In this document: positions 8,744 through 17,887 of the stretch, piece by piece
Position numbering within the stretch: the first letter of the stretch is position 1
How the letters are laid out: the number at the start of each line of letters is the position of its first letter
DNA from: Paenibacillus sp. OV219
GTDB taxonomy: Bacteria > Bacillota > Bacilli > Paenibacillales > Paenibacillaceae
Assembly: GCF_900110075.1 (NCBI RefSeq)
Contig: NZ_FOCJ01000003.1
Coordinates: forward strand, 62,001-126,000
Reading direction: 5' to 3'
DNA length: 64,000 nucleotides
Position numbers and translations under genes: made by a program
Notes under the pieces: model-generated
What the model was told of the DNA's origin: nothing
Databases searched by the model: none
Seen by the model: the letters and a program-made list of their open reading frames with translations, nothing else

Positions 8744-10618
8744 ATGTTGGCAGAGAAATACGTGAATGATACACTCGGTGACTTGTTGCATTCTCGGGAC
8801 GATTACAAGCCATTTCCTACAATCGAAGATCGCAATCAATGGGATGAACTTCCGCCCAATCTAAGAGAATTCTGGATCAATAAAGGCGTTCAAGAGCTCA
8901 ATCATTCATGGGGAGCTCTGACTGCCACTGCATATATGGAATATAGCCGAACAGGCAATCGGAATAAGTATGACGATGCATCGTGGGCGAGAAGACGGGC
9001 TCTGGGTTCTTTGGTCATCGCAGAATGTATCGAGAACCAAGGACGGTTTATGGATGATATCGTCAACGGAATTTGGTGTATATGCGAGGAAACATTTTGG
9101 GGCATTCCGGGACATGGCTATATGATGAAGAGGCAGGACCCACTCCCGGACGTGTCCGATCAAGTGATTGAATTGTTCTCGGCCGAGACGGCGTCACTGC
9201 TCGCCTGGACGCATTATCTACTACAAACCAAGTTGAATGAAGTTAGTGTAATGGTCTGCGAACGTATTCAGCTTGAAGTGAAGAATCGAATTCTTGATCC
9301 TTTTCTAAGCCGCAACGATCTCTGGTGGATGGGGTTCAATCAAGAAAGGATGCTCAACAATTGGACTCCGTGGTGTAATTCCAACTGTCTATCGGTATTC
9401 TTGCTCTTGGAGGACGACCCCGAACGTAGAGAAGCGGCCGTAATTAAGGCGATGCGCAGTTTGGATCACTATATCGATAGACTCCATTCAGATGGAGGCT
9501 GTGAGGAAGGGCCAAAGTATTGGATATACGCTGGAGGAACGCTCTTTGACTGTCTAGAGCTGCTTTACAGTGCCTCGGACGGACAAATTAGCGTATTCGA
9601 TGAACCCAAAATCGCGCAAATTGGTCGTTATATTTACAAGGCTTATATTAATGACTCCTATTATGTTAATTTTGCAGACAGTACGCCTAAGGTACAGATA
9701 CCCGCGGAGCTTGCCTACCGGTTTGGACGTCGGATTGGAGATGATCGGCTGTCCCAATTCGGTGCACTGGAGCTGAAGAAGAGGCGTGAGGAAGCCACTC
9801 ATTTCGAGTTCCCTGCCATGTTTCGCGTGCTCCCAGCTTTATTTCATTATTCGGAAATCGAGCAATATACGGGAGAGTCCCCTTACATCAGAGATGCATG
9901 GCTTGATGGCATTCAGTTGATGGTGGCAAGAGAGCAGCCGGATTCAAGCACGGGGTTATATCTTGCAGCCAAGGGAGGACATAACGATGAGAGCCATAAC
10001 CATAACGATATTGGACAATTCATCGTTTATTGCAATGGTTCTCCGATGATTATTGACCCGGGCGTATTGACCTACACATCCAAATCTTTCTTCTCCGAAC
10101 GATATACGATTTGGGCGATGCAATCTGCCTATCACAATGTGCCGATTATAAACGGGATTGGTCAAATGAATGGAAGAGAATACAGAGCGACTGATGTGAA
10201 TTATCACGTAGATGATAGAGCTGCATCATTATCCATGAACATTGCAACAGCCTATCCTGAGTCAGCCCAGATGAATAGCTGGATACGGACCATTCAACTG
10301 ATTCGTGACGTGTCTCCCTATATCGAAATCAAGGATGAATATCAATTGGAGCAAGTCATTGATGATATTACATGGAACGTAATGACGCCACACCCTCCTC
10401 AGATGGTAGAGAGCGGGAATATTATTTTACAGGATGAGCATGGCAATAAGTTAATTATCCAATATAACAGTGAGATGTATGCAGCCTCATCAGAGGAAAT
10501 TTCACTCGAAGACGAGATCATGCGGGATGCATGGGGAGATCACTTGTATCGGATTCATCTTACATCCATAACCGGCACGAAACAGGGTGATTGTTCGATC
10601 CGAATAAACCAAATTTAA
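8744..10618 (+). CDS. Heparinase II/III-like polysaccharide lyase-type protein
   Basis: A 624-residue protein with no signal peptide, so probably cytosolic. The N-terminal half is an alpha-helical toroid (WTPWCNSNCLSVFLLL; SDGGCEEGPKYW). The C-terminal half carries the heparinase II/III beta-domain (AKGGHNDESHNHNDIGQF, with metal/catalytic-type His residues, then IIDPGVLTYT). Family members cleave uronate-containing polysaccharides or oligosaccharides; the substrate here is unknown. The frame opens at 8702, but AGGGGG ten bases before 8744 supports the later ATG. It is followed at once by a phosphotransferase and a GNAT on the same strand. Confidence 0.82.
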   Translation: MLAEKYVNDTLGDLLHSRDDYKPFPTIEDRNQWDELPPNLREFWINKGVQELNHSWGALTATAYMEYSRTGNRNKYDDASWARRRALGSLVIAECIENQGRFMDDIVNGIWCICEETFWGIPGHGYMMKRQDPLPDVSDQVIELFSAETASLLAWTHYLLQTKLNEVSVMVCERIQLEVKNRILDPFLSRNDLWWMGFNQERMLNNWTPWCNSNCLSVFLLLEDDPERREAAVIKAMRSLDHYIDRLHSDGGCEEGPKYWIYAGGTLFDCLELLYSASDGQISVFDEPKIAQIGRYIYKAYINDSYYVNFADSTPKVQIPAELAYRFGRRIGDDRLSQFGALELKKRREEATHFEFPAMFRVLPALFHYSEIEQYTGESPYIRDAWLDGIQLMVAREQPDSSTGLYLAAKGGHNDESHNHNDIGQFIVYCNGSPMIIDPGVLTYTSKSFFSERYTIWAMQSAYHNVPIINGIGQMNGREYRATDVNYHVDDRAASLSMNIATAYPESAQMNSWIRTIQLIRDVSPYIEIKDEYQLEQVIDDITWNVMTPHPPQMVESGNIILQDEHGNKLIIQYNSEMYAASSEEISLEDEIMRDAWGDHLYRIHLTSITGTKQGDCSIRINQI

Positions 10619-10643
10619 TTGCGCTGTGGAGGACGGGGAAATA

Positions 10644-11537
10644 ATGGTGATGAACGGTTCAGATCCGACGCTCCCGGGTAGTGAAGTTCTAGACAAGTTA
10701 AAAATCAATATGGTCGCCCCGCTGGGAGGGAGACTCAATCAGCATTGGCTTGTAAACGACAGGAACGAGCGCCTAGTATTACGGCTCTGGTCGAGTGCAA
10801 CTGACAAAGATAGTATCCAGTATGAGGTCAATCTGCTTAATAGCATTGCCGAGCTCGGAGGATGGCCTGTTGCAGCTGTCATTGAAGGGCCGATTGAGAT
10901 TGGGGGTCAGGTTTGGGGGTTGTTCCCGTATCTTCAAGGTGAACCGCCATCTTCCCGGAATCCGGCAGCCGAGGGACGCCTAATGGCTCAATTCCACAAT
11001 GATCTTAGGAAGCTCAGCGGAGTTGGACAACGCAAGGGCTGGCGTCGATGTGAAGAGATTCTTCAGGACAACGAGTTAGATCTATTGCTCTCTGAAAATG
11101 AAAAGAATAGACCAGAGGAAATACGAATTCTGCGGTGGCACCTGGAGCGTGCTCGCAAGCGGGTGGAGGGGCTGAAGCTTCACTCCCGCCCCGGTATTGT
11201 GATTCACGGTGATTTTGCTCCATGGAATTTACGATTCCAAGATGGAAAGCTCTCCGGTATTCTCGACTTTGAACTCGCGCATTGGGATCATAGAGTCGGC
11301 GAATTTGCTCTCTCGTGGAGGGGAAAGTACGACGAGGTTGTTTACGGCTACGATGAAGTATCGCCTCTTGAGCCCGAAGAGTGGGAGCTGTTAACGCCCA
11401 TGTGGTGGGCGGTACTCATTGAGCTTGCATGTAAGCACTTGAAGGAAGGCAGTCATGATGACGGCTGGATCATCAGGAAGCTGCTCGAGCGCTCACCATT
11501 GATGGGACAGGATGCTAGAACAGGACCTACAATATAA
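10644..11537 (+). CDS. APH-family phosphotransferase (aminoglycoside/choline kinase-like)
   Basis: About 297 residues. The phosphotransfer loop HGDFAPWN lies near residue 190 and the metal-binding DFE in GILDFELAHWD about 20 residues later, both diagnostic of APH kinases. An in-frame GTG at 10626 is possible, but GGAGG/GGGG precede the ATG at 10644. It lies 25 bp after the heparinase-like gene and 12 bp before the tandem GNAT, so the three probably form an operon. Whether it acts on a drug, a sugar or a small alcohol cannot be judged. Confidence 0.82.
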   Translation: MVMNGSDPTLPGSEVLDKLKINMVAPLGGRLNQHWLVNDRNERLVLRLWSSATDKDSIQYEVNLLNSIAELGGWPVAAVIEGPIEIGGQVWGLFPYLQGEPPSSRNPAAEGRLMAQFHNDLRKLSGVGQRKGWRRCEEILQDNELDLLLSENEKNRPEEIRILRWHLERARKRVEGLKLHSRPGIVIHGDFAPWNLRFQDGKLSGILDFELAHWDHRVGEFALSWRGKYDEVVYGYDEVSPLEPEEWELLTPMWWAVLIELACKHLKEGSHDDGWIIRKLLERSPLMGQDARTGPTI

Positions 11538-11548
11538 AGAGGTGTCAT

Positions 11549-12475
11549 TTGAAGAGAATCCATAGCCCGTGGCTAAAGCTCAAAGAAGGAATGAATAAAG
11601 AGGATTATGATCGGATTAACGGCTTGCAAGAGAGGTGCATCCGCGAAGATCAGACGACGTTAAAGCTGGAGTTGGACTACAAGCTCGGTGTGTATTCAAG
11701 CACAGACAGCGCAGGGATCCGTCAAATCAATGAATTCATGTACTTCGATGGACATGAGCTGATCGGCTATATAGGGATCAGCGACTTTGGCGGGGCAGGT
11801 ACACCGTTTGAAGTGAACGGCATGGTGCATCCAGAGTACAGGCGGCAGGGTGTCTTTGGGACATTAAGCAAGCTAGTCATCGAAGAGTGGGGGCGCAGAG
11901 CTTCTAGGAGTATGCTTCTCCTAAGCGACCGTAAGTCGGAAGCGGGACAAACATTCATCCAAGGAACCGGAGCAAAATATCATCATACGGAGCATGAGAT
12001 GTATCTTCGGGCGGATTGGACAGGAGTAAACAAGGACTCTGAGAGAATTACACTTCGGCAGGCGACGAATGCAGATAGGTGGGAAATTCACCGGCAGAAT
12101 GCGATATACTTTGACGACGAGCTCGTGGAAGAGGGGACAAACGATCCTGAGAAGGAGATGATTCTGCCTGAGGAAGAAGAACAACGGGGCATGATCATTT
12201 ACCTCGCAGAGGCTGACGGGCAGGTTGTCGGGAAGGTCCACATCCAGCTGTCTTCTGGCATTGGGGGCATATATGGCCTAGGTGTTCTGCCCGAGCATCG
12301 CGGCAAGGGATATGGAAGAGCGACTCTCTTGAAGGCTATTGATAAGCTGAAGGAAGCTAGCGCGCGAGACATTATGCTGCAAGTGGCCGTAGAGAACGCG
12401 GGCGCACTCCGGCTGTATCAATCCTGCGGCTTCGTGGAGACGTCGACGATGGATTATTATGAGTTACCCTTATAG
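11549..12475 (+). CDS. Tandem GNAT-domain acetyltransferase
   Basis: A 308-residue protein made of two GNAT domains. The first has an acetyl-CoA loop VHPEYRRQGVFGTL near residue 95. The second has VLPEHRGKGYGRATL near residue 250 and ends in the usual LYQSCGF closure. Two-domain GNATs of this kind are common in Bacilli and usually keep one active half. It starts at TTG with AGAGGTG just upstream. It is the last gene of the heparinase-like/phosphotransferase group and is followed by an intrinsic terminator. Confidence 0.85.
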   Translation: MKRIHSPWLKLKEGMNKEDYDRINGLQERCIREDQTTLKLELDYKLGVYSSTDSAGIRQINEFMYFDGHELIGYIGISDFGGAGTPFEVNGMVHPEYRRQGVFGTLSKLVIEEWGRRASRSMLLLSDRKSEAGQTFIQGTGAKYHHTEHEMYLRADWTGVNKDSERITLRQATNADRWEIHRQNAIYFDDELVEEGTNDPEKEMILPEEEEQRGMIIYLAEADGQVVGKVHIQLSSGIGGIYGLGVLPEHRGKGYGRATLLKAIDKLKEASARDIMLQVAVENAGALRLYQSCGFVETSTMDYYELPL

Positions 12476-12488
12476 GAGAAGAGAGAAA

Positions 12489-12526
12489 GAAGAGGCGGCA
12501 ATGTAATTGCAGCTTCTTCTTTTTTG
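12489..12526 (+). terminator. Intrinsic terminator
   Basis: A stem of GAAGAGGCGGCAAT against ATTGCAGCTTCTTC (two mismatches) with a 3-base loop, followed by a T-run. It closes the 8744-12475 gene group. Confidence 0.8.
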
Positions 12527-12642
12527 TTTTGCTCATCCATCCATTTAAGATCCATTAAAGGTTCACTGCCTAAGATAGGAATCGTAAAGCGAAGATGCTT
12601 GTGCGGCAATCCCAAATAAACAATACACGAAAGGTGATGAGA

Positions 12643-14442
12643 ATGGTGTATAGAAAATCCACATGGGTCATCTGTTTATCATTAGCTATAGCGGTTACTA
12701 CGCTGACTGGTTGCGAGGCGACCAAATCGTCGAATTCCAAAGCAAATAGTCAGAGCGGAGAAGCGACAACCGCATCGCTTGATTATGTAAATGAGATCGA
12801 CAAGAATAAGATCATGACATTTGCAATCACGGTAGATCAAGCCAAATGGAAGGAAATGCTGGACAACGCGGCTGATGAAGAATACATTTCCGCAGATGTA
12901 ACGATTAACGGCACAACGATCAAAAATGTAGGTATCCGTCCGAAAGGTAACTCCAGTCTTTCTTCCATCGTGCGGGACGGAGATACGGACAGATACAGCT
13001 TCAAGATCAAGTTTGATGAGTATGTCGAAGGGCAAACCTGGCAGGGGCTTGATAAAATTGTGCTTAATAACAACTTTTCCGATGCAACAAGCTTAAAGGA
13101 ATACCTGTCTTATGACATGATGTCTTACATTGGAGTAGATGCACCTCTGTATTCATTTGCAGACATCTCACTCAACGGTCAGAAATGGGGCTTTTATCTA
13201 GCTGTCGAGGATATGGACAGCAGTTATCTTGAACGTACGCATGACGATGAAGGCGAGCTGTATAAGCCCGAGTCGGCAATGGGCGGCGGCGGTCAATTCC
13301 CTGGTGGTGCGAAGGACGGACAGGAATCCTCACCTCCTAAGGAGGCAGCAACTAGCGGTACAACCGAGGTAGCGGCAGCAACCGCTCCAGATAAAACGCA
13401 ACAAACACAACAAACGCAGAATCCTGCTCAAGCGATGCCTGACCGGAAGAATGGCGGAGGGATGAAGGGCATGGCGAATAACGGAGTCTCCCTTCAATAT
13501 ACCGACGATAAGATCACCAGTTATTCTGCCATCTTTGACAATGCGGAAACCAAAACAGACCAGGCCGATCAGCAGCGCCTTATTGAAGCATTGAAAAACT
13601 TAAGCGAAGGCAAAGATCTTGAAACCACTGTTGATGTCGACGCCGTGCTCAGATATTTCGCTGCCAATGCTGTCGTCGTCAATCTCGATAACTATGTTTC
13701 CAATATGGGGCACAATTACTACCTTTATGAGAACGAAGGGCAGCTGAGTATCCTTCCTTGGGATTACAATCTTGCGTTTGGCGGCTTCCAGTCGGGTAGC
13801 GCCTCTAATGTCGTGAACTTCCCAATCGACACTCCTGTCTCAGGCGTGAGCTTGGAAGAACGTCCACTGCTTGGCAAGCTGCTTGAAGTACCCGAATATC
13901 AAGAGAAGTATCATGCATATTTACAAGAAATCATGAACGGTTACTTTGCAGACGGTAAGTTCGAGCAGACGGTTGATAGACTTAGCACTATGATTTCTGA
14001 TTATGTGAAGAATGATCCAACGGCGTTTTACGATTACGATAAGTTTCAAGCAGCAATCGTGGAGCTGAAGGAACTGGGAGCACTTCGCGCAAAGAGCATT
14101 CAAGGTCAGCTCGACGGGACAATCCCATCGACGACAGAAGCTCAGAAGGCAGATTCAAGTAAACTCATTGACGCATCGACTGTAGACATGCAAGCACTCG
14201 GCACTCAGGGTGGCGGTAAGGAAGGAGCAGGCGGCAAAGGTGGACCAGGTGGAGGCGGCTTCCCGGATATGAGCGGGTTGGATCAAGATGTGATGCAACA
14301 GGCCATGCAGATCATTCAGGATGCCGGGGGCAACATAACGGACGAAGTGAAAACGAAGCTCACTGCGCTTGGTCTAACCGAGGAACAAATGACACAGTTC
14401 TCACAAATGCGTAATGGCGGGCGGCCGAATATCAGCAAATGA
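12643..14442 (+). CDS. CotH-family kinase, predicted lipoprotein
   Basis: A 599-residue protein. Residues 1-24 are a lipoprotein signal ending in LTGC, so the protein should be anchored outside the membrane. The CotH kinase region follows: YSFKIKFDEYVEGQTWQG, NGQKWGFYLAVEDMD and the metal-site-like LPWDYNLAFGG near residue 370. Spore-coat CotH phosphorylates coat proteins; lipoprotein forms are less understood. A Gly/Gln/Thr-rich insert (about residues 205-270) and a Gly-rich tail before a C-terminal helical region are low-complexity. The start at 12643 has AGGTG six bases upstream and gives a clean signal peptide; upstream ATGs at 12595 and 12637 do not. Confidence 0.85.
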   Translation: MVYRKSTWVICLSLAIAVTTLTGCEATKSSNSKANSQSGEATTASLDYVNEIDKNKIMTFAITVDQAKWKEMLDNAADEEYISADVTINGTTIKNVGIRPKGNSSLSSIVRDGDTDRYSFKIKFDEYVEGQTWQGLDKIVLNNNFSDATSLKEYLSYDMMSYIGVDAPLYSFADISLNGQKWGFYLAVEDMDSSYLERTHDDEGELYKPESAMGGGGQFPGGAKDGQESSPPKEAATSGTTEVAAATAPDKTQQTQQTQNPAQAMPDRKNGGGMKGMANNGVSLQYTDDKITSYSAIFDNAETKTDQADQQRLIEALKNLSEGKDLETTVDVDAVLRYFAANAVVVNLDNYVSNMGHNYYLYENEGQLSILPWDYNLAFGGFQSGSASNVVNFPIDTPVSGVSLEERPLLGKLLEVPEYQEKYHAYLQEIMNGYFADGKFEQTVDRLSTMISDYVKNDPTAFYDYDKFQAAIVELKELGALRAKSIQGQLDGTIPSTTEAQKADSSKLIDASTVDMQALGTQGGGKEGAGGKGGPGGGGFPDMSGLDQDVMQQAMQIIQDAGGNITDEVKTKLTALGLTEEQMTQFSQMRNGGRPNISK

Positions 14443-14482
14443 TGTTCGCTTTGAGAGTATTAAATAGTAAGCGTTAAGTAAC

Positions 14483-14513
14483 GGGGGTGCCGATAGTGGT
14501 GCCCTCATTTTTT
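14483..14513 (+). terminator. Intrinsic terminator
   Basis: GGGGGTGCC pairs with GGTGCCCTC (three G-U pairs) around a 6-base loop, then ATTTTTT. It follows the CotH-like gene. Confidence 0.65.
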
Positions 14514-14574
14514 AGGTTTACATTAAAATTCATGGTAATATAAAGATCTACATTAAAGAGGATGTGAACATATC

Positions 14575-14925
14575 GTGATCCAAATATCCATACCTGCACC
14601 GGATGTTACCATAACCAAACAGAGTGATCCTCAAGAAAGCCATATTTATGGGTTTACCGATTTTCATTTAATTTCAAGAGAAACAGGCGGAATCTTCATG
14701 TTTTACAACAATAAAGAGGAGCTGCTGTTTGTGGGTAAAGCGAGAAAGCTGCGCCCAAGAATCAAGAAACACTTTGAAGATACGGTATCGCCAATTAAAG
14801 ACCACAGAGACGAAGTTGTGAAAATTGAGGTTTGTATCGTTGAAGGGCTTCTGGATCGGGCGATCTATGAAATCTATATCGCTAATAAATTCAGAGCGAA
14901 GTACAATGCTGACAGAGTGCTATAA
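14575..14925 (+). CDS. Small GIY-YIG-like domain protein
   Basis: A 116-residue single-domain protein. The stretch GGIFMFYNNKEELLFVGKAR resembles the N-terminal nuclease domain of UvrC (G-V-Y..Y-V-G-K), with the first motif changed to G-I-F and the second to F-V-G. The basic segment after it (KLRPRIKKHF) carries the expected Arg, and Glu of YEIYIANKF could be the metal ligand. Both motif tyrosines are altered to Phe, so nuclease activity is uncertain. It starts at GTG after AAGAGG. It stands alone between two terminators. Confidence 0.65.
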   Translation: MIQISIPAPDVTITKQSDPQESHIYGFTDFHLISRETGGIFMFYNNKEELLFVGKARKLRPRIKKHFEDTVSPIKDHRDEVVKIEVCIVEGLLDRAIYEIYIANKFRAKYNADRVL

Positions 14926-14993
14926 AAGGAGCAGAGTTCTGCTCTCGTGCAAGGTGTAAAACAATCACTCCAAATAAAATTATAATTCATGAT

Positions 14994-15027
14994 AAGAGGC
15001 ACCCAATTGCGGGTGCCTCTTCATTTT
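14994..15027 (+). terminator. Intrinsic terminator
   Basis: A perfect 11-bp stem AAGAGGCACCC/GGGTGCCTCTT with a 6-base loop, followed by CATTTTAT. It closes the GIY-YIG-like gene. Confidence 0.8.
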
Positions 15028-15134
15028 ATACTGTAGATGGAGGCTCTTTTCCACGCAAAAAAGGGATTTACCGTTAGATCACGAAAGTAGCAGTATTCTG
15101 CTCTTGTGTAAGGAGTGATCAGGGAGGGGCTCTC

Positions 15135-16403
15135 GTGCCAGACACGGTTATTAATCGTTCCATGGATGCCATATGGAGGAGCGAATCGGCGAAGATTATT
15201 GCAGTTCTCACGCGGATCGTACGCGATGTCGGACTTGCCGAAGACCTTGCGCAGGATGCGCTCCTTATCGCCCTCGAGCACTGGCCGCAATCAGGTATAC
15301 CGGAAAACCCAGGTGCTTGGCTGATGACAACCGCCAAACGCCGGGCATTCGATCTGCTGCGCAGAAATAAATTGAGGGACCGCAAATATGAAGAAATTGG
15401 CTACGAGCTGAACACGCAGGAAGAGCTGGATCTGGATACCGCACTTGATGACCACGTTGAAGATGATCTCCTCCGCCTCATATTTATGACCTGCCATCCC
15501 ATGTTGTCGGCAGAGGCACGTGCAGCACTCACGCTGCGACTGCTTGGAGGATTAACGACCGAGGAAATTGCCAAAGCGTATCTCACTCCAGAACCCACGG
15601 TTGCTGCGCGAATTACGCGGGCTAAGCGATTGTTCTCGGAGCAGCGTGTTCCATTCGAGCTTCCTCAGAAGTCCGAGCTTACGACAAGATTGTCCTCGGT
15701 ACTGCAGGTTGTCTACCTCATGTTTAACGAGGGATACTCTGCATCCTCCGGCGATAATTGGATGCGGCCCGTTCTTTGTGAGGAAGCTCTGCGGTTAGGG
15801 CGTATATTGTCTGAAATTATACACAACGAACCCGAGGTATTCGGGCTTGTTGCACTTATGCAATTCCAAGCGGCGAGATTTAAAGCGCGAGTCGACCAAG
15901 CGGGAGAGCCCATTCTGCTGATGGATCAGAACCGGGCGCTCTGGGATGACACCCTAATCAGAAGCGGGCTAGCTATGCTTGATCGTGCCGAGCAACTCGG
16001 CGGCGAACTTGGTCCTTACTCTCTTCAGGCGGCTATTGCTGCGTGTCATGCGCGGGCCCGAACCGCTTCGGAGACGGATTGGGTACGGATATCCGAGCTC
16101 TACAATGATCTCTACCAATTGACGCCATCGCCTATTATCGAGTTGAATCATGCGGTAGCCGTATCGATGGCTCATGGACCGGCAATTGGACTTGAGCTTG
16201 TCGACAGGCTGCTGTCCGAGCCAGCGTTGAAAAACTATCATTTATTACCGAGTGTGCGTGGCGATTTCCTAATGAAGTTGGGACGACTAGGCGAAGCCAA
16301 GTTAGAGTTCGAACGTGCCGCAACGCTCGCTGGCAACACGCGTGAGCAGGAACTGCTGTTAAGACGCGCTGCTGAATGCTCTGAGGATAATGAACTTTCT
16401 TAA
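15135..16403 (+). CDS. ECF42-type RNA polymerase sigma factor with long C-terminal extension
   Basis: A 422-residue sigma factor. Sigma region 2 is at about residues 10-75 (VRDVGLAEDLAQDALLIALEHW; WLMTTAKRRAFDLLRR). Region 4 is at about 105-160 (LTLRLLGGLTTEEIAKAYLTPEPT). The remainder, to residue 415, is the TPR-like helical domain typical of the ECF42 group, which has no classical anti-sigma factor and is paired with DGPF proteins. It starts at GTG with AGGGAGGGG seven bases before. A DGPF gene follows after about 100 bp. The C-terminal domain probably takes the place of an anti-sigma in control. Confidence 0.9.
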   Translation: MPDTVINRSMDAIWRSESAKIIAVLTRIVRDVGLAEDLAQDALLIALEHWPQSGIPENPGAWLMTTAKRRAFDLLRRNKLRDRKYEEIGYELNTQEELDLDTALDDHVEDDLLRLIFMTCHPMLSAEARAALTLRLLGGLTTEEIAKAYLTPEPTVAARITRAKRLFSEQRVPFELPQKSELTTRLSSVLQVVYLMFNEGYSASSGDNWMRPVLCEEALRLGRILSEIIHNEPEVFGLVALMQFQAARFKARVDQAGEPILLMDQNRALWDDTLIRSGLAMLDRAEQLGGELGPYSLQAAIAACHARARTASETDWVRISELYNDLYQLTPSPIIELNHAVAVSMAHGPAIGLELVDRLLSEPALKNYHLLPSVRGDFLMKLGRLGEAKLEFERAATLAGNTREQELLLRRAAECSEDNELS

Positions 16404-16505
16404 TTCATTCTTTTTTAATGGGATGTCGATTCTGCGACGTATCGTTCGTTGATTAAGTAGAGGCAAGTCTGAGTGCTTCAATCTAACGTCAGAGGAGAAA
16501 TCAAT

Positions 16506-16880
16506 ATGCAATTTCTATGTTTGGGATACTTGGAACCAGCGAAGATGGACGCCCGCCCGAAGGATGAGATTAATGCTGTCATGAACGAATGTATGCCTCA
16601 CCTGGACAATTTCTATAAAAGTGGTCAAGTGCTTGTCGATGCGGGTCTTGCTTCTGAAGCGAAATGCTTGCGGCGGGAGAGTGGGATAGTAAAGGTTATG
16701 GATGGACCCTTTATCGAAACGAAAGAGATGATTGGCAGTGCTTTTCTTATAGAAGCACAGGACATGGATGAAGCGATTCGAATCGCATCCTTACATCCGA
16801 GTGTACAGATAGGCGCTGGCGAGCAGTTTGGGTGGGGAATCGAGATCCGCCCCATTCATTATTTTAAGATGCGAGATTAG
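16506..16880 (+). CDS. DGPF/YCII-domain protein, partner of ECF42 sigma
   Basis: A 124-residue protein with the family signature around MDGPFIETKEMIGSAFLIEA (near residues 59-78) and the N-terminal LCLGYLEPAKMDA. The DGPF family is linked by gene neighbourhood to ECF42 sigma factors and is often part of the regulon. Its molecular role is unknown. The ATG at 16506 follows GAGGAG by nine bases. It lies downstream of the sigma gene here, whereas the DGPF gene is often found first. Confidence 0.88.
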   Translation: MQFLCLGYLEPAKMDARPKDEINAVMNECMPHLDNFYKSGQVLVDAGLASEAKCLRRESGIVKVMDGPFIETKEMIGSAFLIEAQDMDEAIRIASLHPSVQIGAGEQFGWGIEIRPIHYFKMRD

Positions 16881-16913
16881 AGTCATCGACTATGGGATAG
16901 GGAGGGAAATGAA

Positions 16914-17681
16914 TTGAACGATTCCGTTCTCCATTTCTACGATGAAATTGCAGAAGACTATCACCTCATATTTCATGATTGGAATGAGGCTATTGCACGG
17001 CAAGGTGAGATTCTGAACAGGCTCATTAAATCCAAAATAACGAGCCAGCCCAATCTTACACTCCTGGATTGTTCGTGCGGCATCGGTACACAAGCAATCG
17101 GCTTGGCGAAGCACGGGTATCTAGTAAGCGCGACAGACATAAGCTCAGCATCTGTCAAAAGAGCCGAAGAAGAAGCAATATCTCACGGAGTGACCATAAA
17201 CTTTGGAGTAGCAGACTTTCGTACGTTGGATAAGGATGTACAAGGGAGTTTCGATATAGTGCTGTCGGCAGATAACGCGATTCCACATCTCCTGACAGAT
17301 CATGATTTACACACAGCTTTTGCGAATTTCCACACAAAGCTGAACCAGAATGGCCTGTTAGTCGCCACCATAAGGGATTACGACGCATTAACAATGGAGA
17401 AGCTGCCTGCTACTCAGCCTCGTATATTCGATGAGGGCAAGAGAATTGTCTTTCAGGTATGGGATTGGGCAGAAGACGGGAAGACGTATACGGTAAACCA
17501 GTTTATTTTGCAGGAAATGAATGAGCAATGGACAACAAAGCATTATAAAACGCAGTACAGAGCGTTGTTGCGGGAAGAGATTAACCAATTACTGCGCGAG
17601 ACAGGTTTTACGGATATAGAGTGGCATCTCCCCGAGCTCTCAGGCTATTACCAACCGATTGTGACCGCGCGAAAGTATTAA
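16914..17681 (+). CDS. Class I SAM-dependent methyltransferase
   Basis: A 255-residue cytosolic enzyme. Motif I is LLDCSCGIGTQAIGLA at about 50-65, with Cys residues in the usually Gly-rich loop. Motif II ends in ATDIS and motif III/IV contains FDIVLSADNAIPHLL. The fold matches small-molecule methyltransferases of the glycine/sarcosine or ubiquinone type. The TTG start has GGGAGGG seven bases upstream. It lies 33 bp after the DGPF gene and ends at a strong terminator, so it may be read with the ECF42 unit. The substrate is unknown. Confidence 0.85.
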   Translation: MNDSVLHFYDEIAEDYHLIFHDWNEAIARQGEILNRLIKSKITSQPNLTLLDCSCGIGTQAIGLAKHGYLVSATDISSASVKRAEEEAISHGVTINFGVADFRTLDKDVQGSFDIVLSADNAIPHLLTDHDLHTAFANFHTKLNQNGLLVATIRDYDALTMEKLPATQPRIFDEGKRIVFQVWDWAEDGKTYTVNQFILQEMNEQWTTKHYKTQYRALLREEINQLLRETGFTDIEWHLPELSGYYQPIVTARKY

Positions 17682-17689
17682 CCTAAGTA

Positions 17690-17722
17690 AAGCCCCTTCG
17701 GCTGCATCAGCTGAAGGGGCTT
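17690..17722. terminator. Intrinsic terminator, shared by convergent units
   Basis: A 15-bp stem AAGCCCCTTCGGCTG/CAGCTGAAGGGGCTT (one wobble) with a 3-base loop. It stands between the methyltransferase and the minus-strand MFS remnant. Confidence 0.75.
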
Positions 17723-17727
17723 CGTAA

Positions 17728-17874
17728 TTAGTGGCTACTCGTCGTGGAAGATTCAGACGCTCTTTCACCAGTACTATGACTTACCTTTGGCTTACGAAGA
17801 TTGAAGCTTAGCAGCACGCCGGCAACAGCAATCCACGCTGTCAGGAGGAATGTGTCACCGAAGGCATCGGCCAT
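17728..17874 (-). pseudogene. C-terminal remnant of a DHA2-type MFS transporter
   Basis: On the minus strand 48 codons read ADAFGDTFLLTAWIAVAGV, then LLSFNLRKPK and a Ser/Thr-rich tail ending at TAA 17728. This is the last helix and tail of a DHA2-type transporter. An in-frame stop lies just before the ATG at 17874, and the DUF2812 gene ends only 14 bases further on, so the rest of the transporter is missing. It was probably the original third gene of the PadR/DUF2812 unit. Confidence 0.7.
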
Positions 17875-17887
17875 TGCTTAAAAGCGG

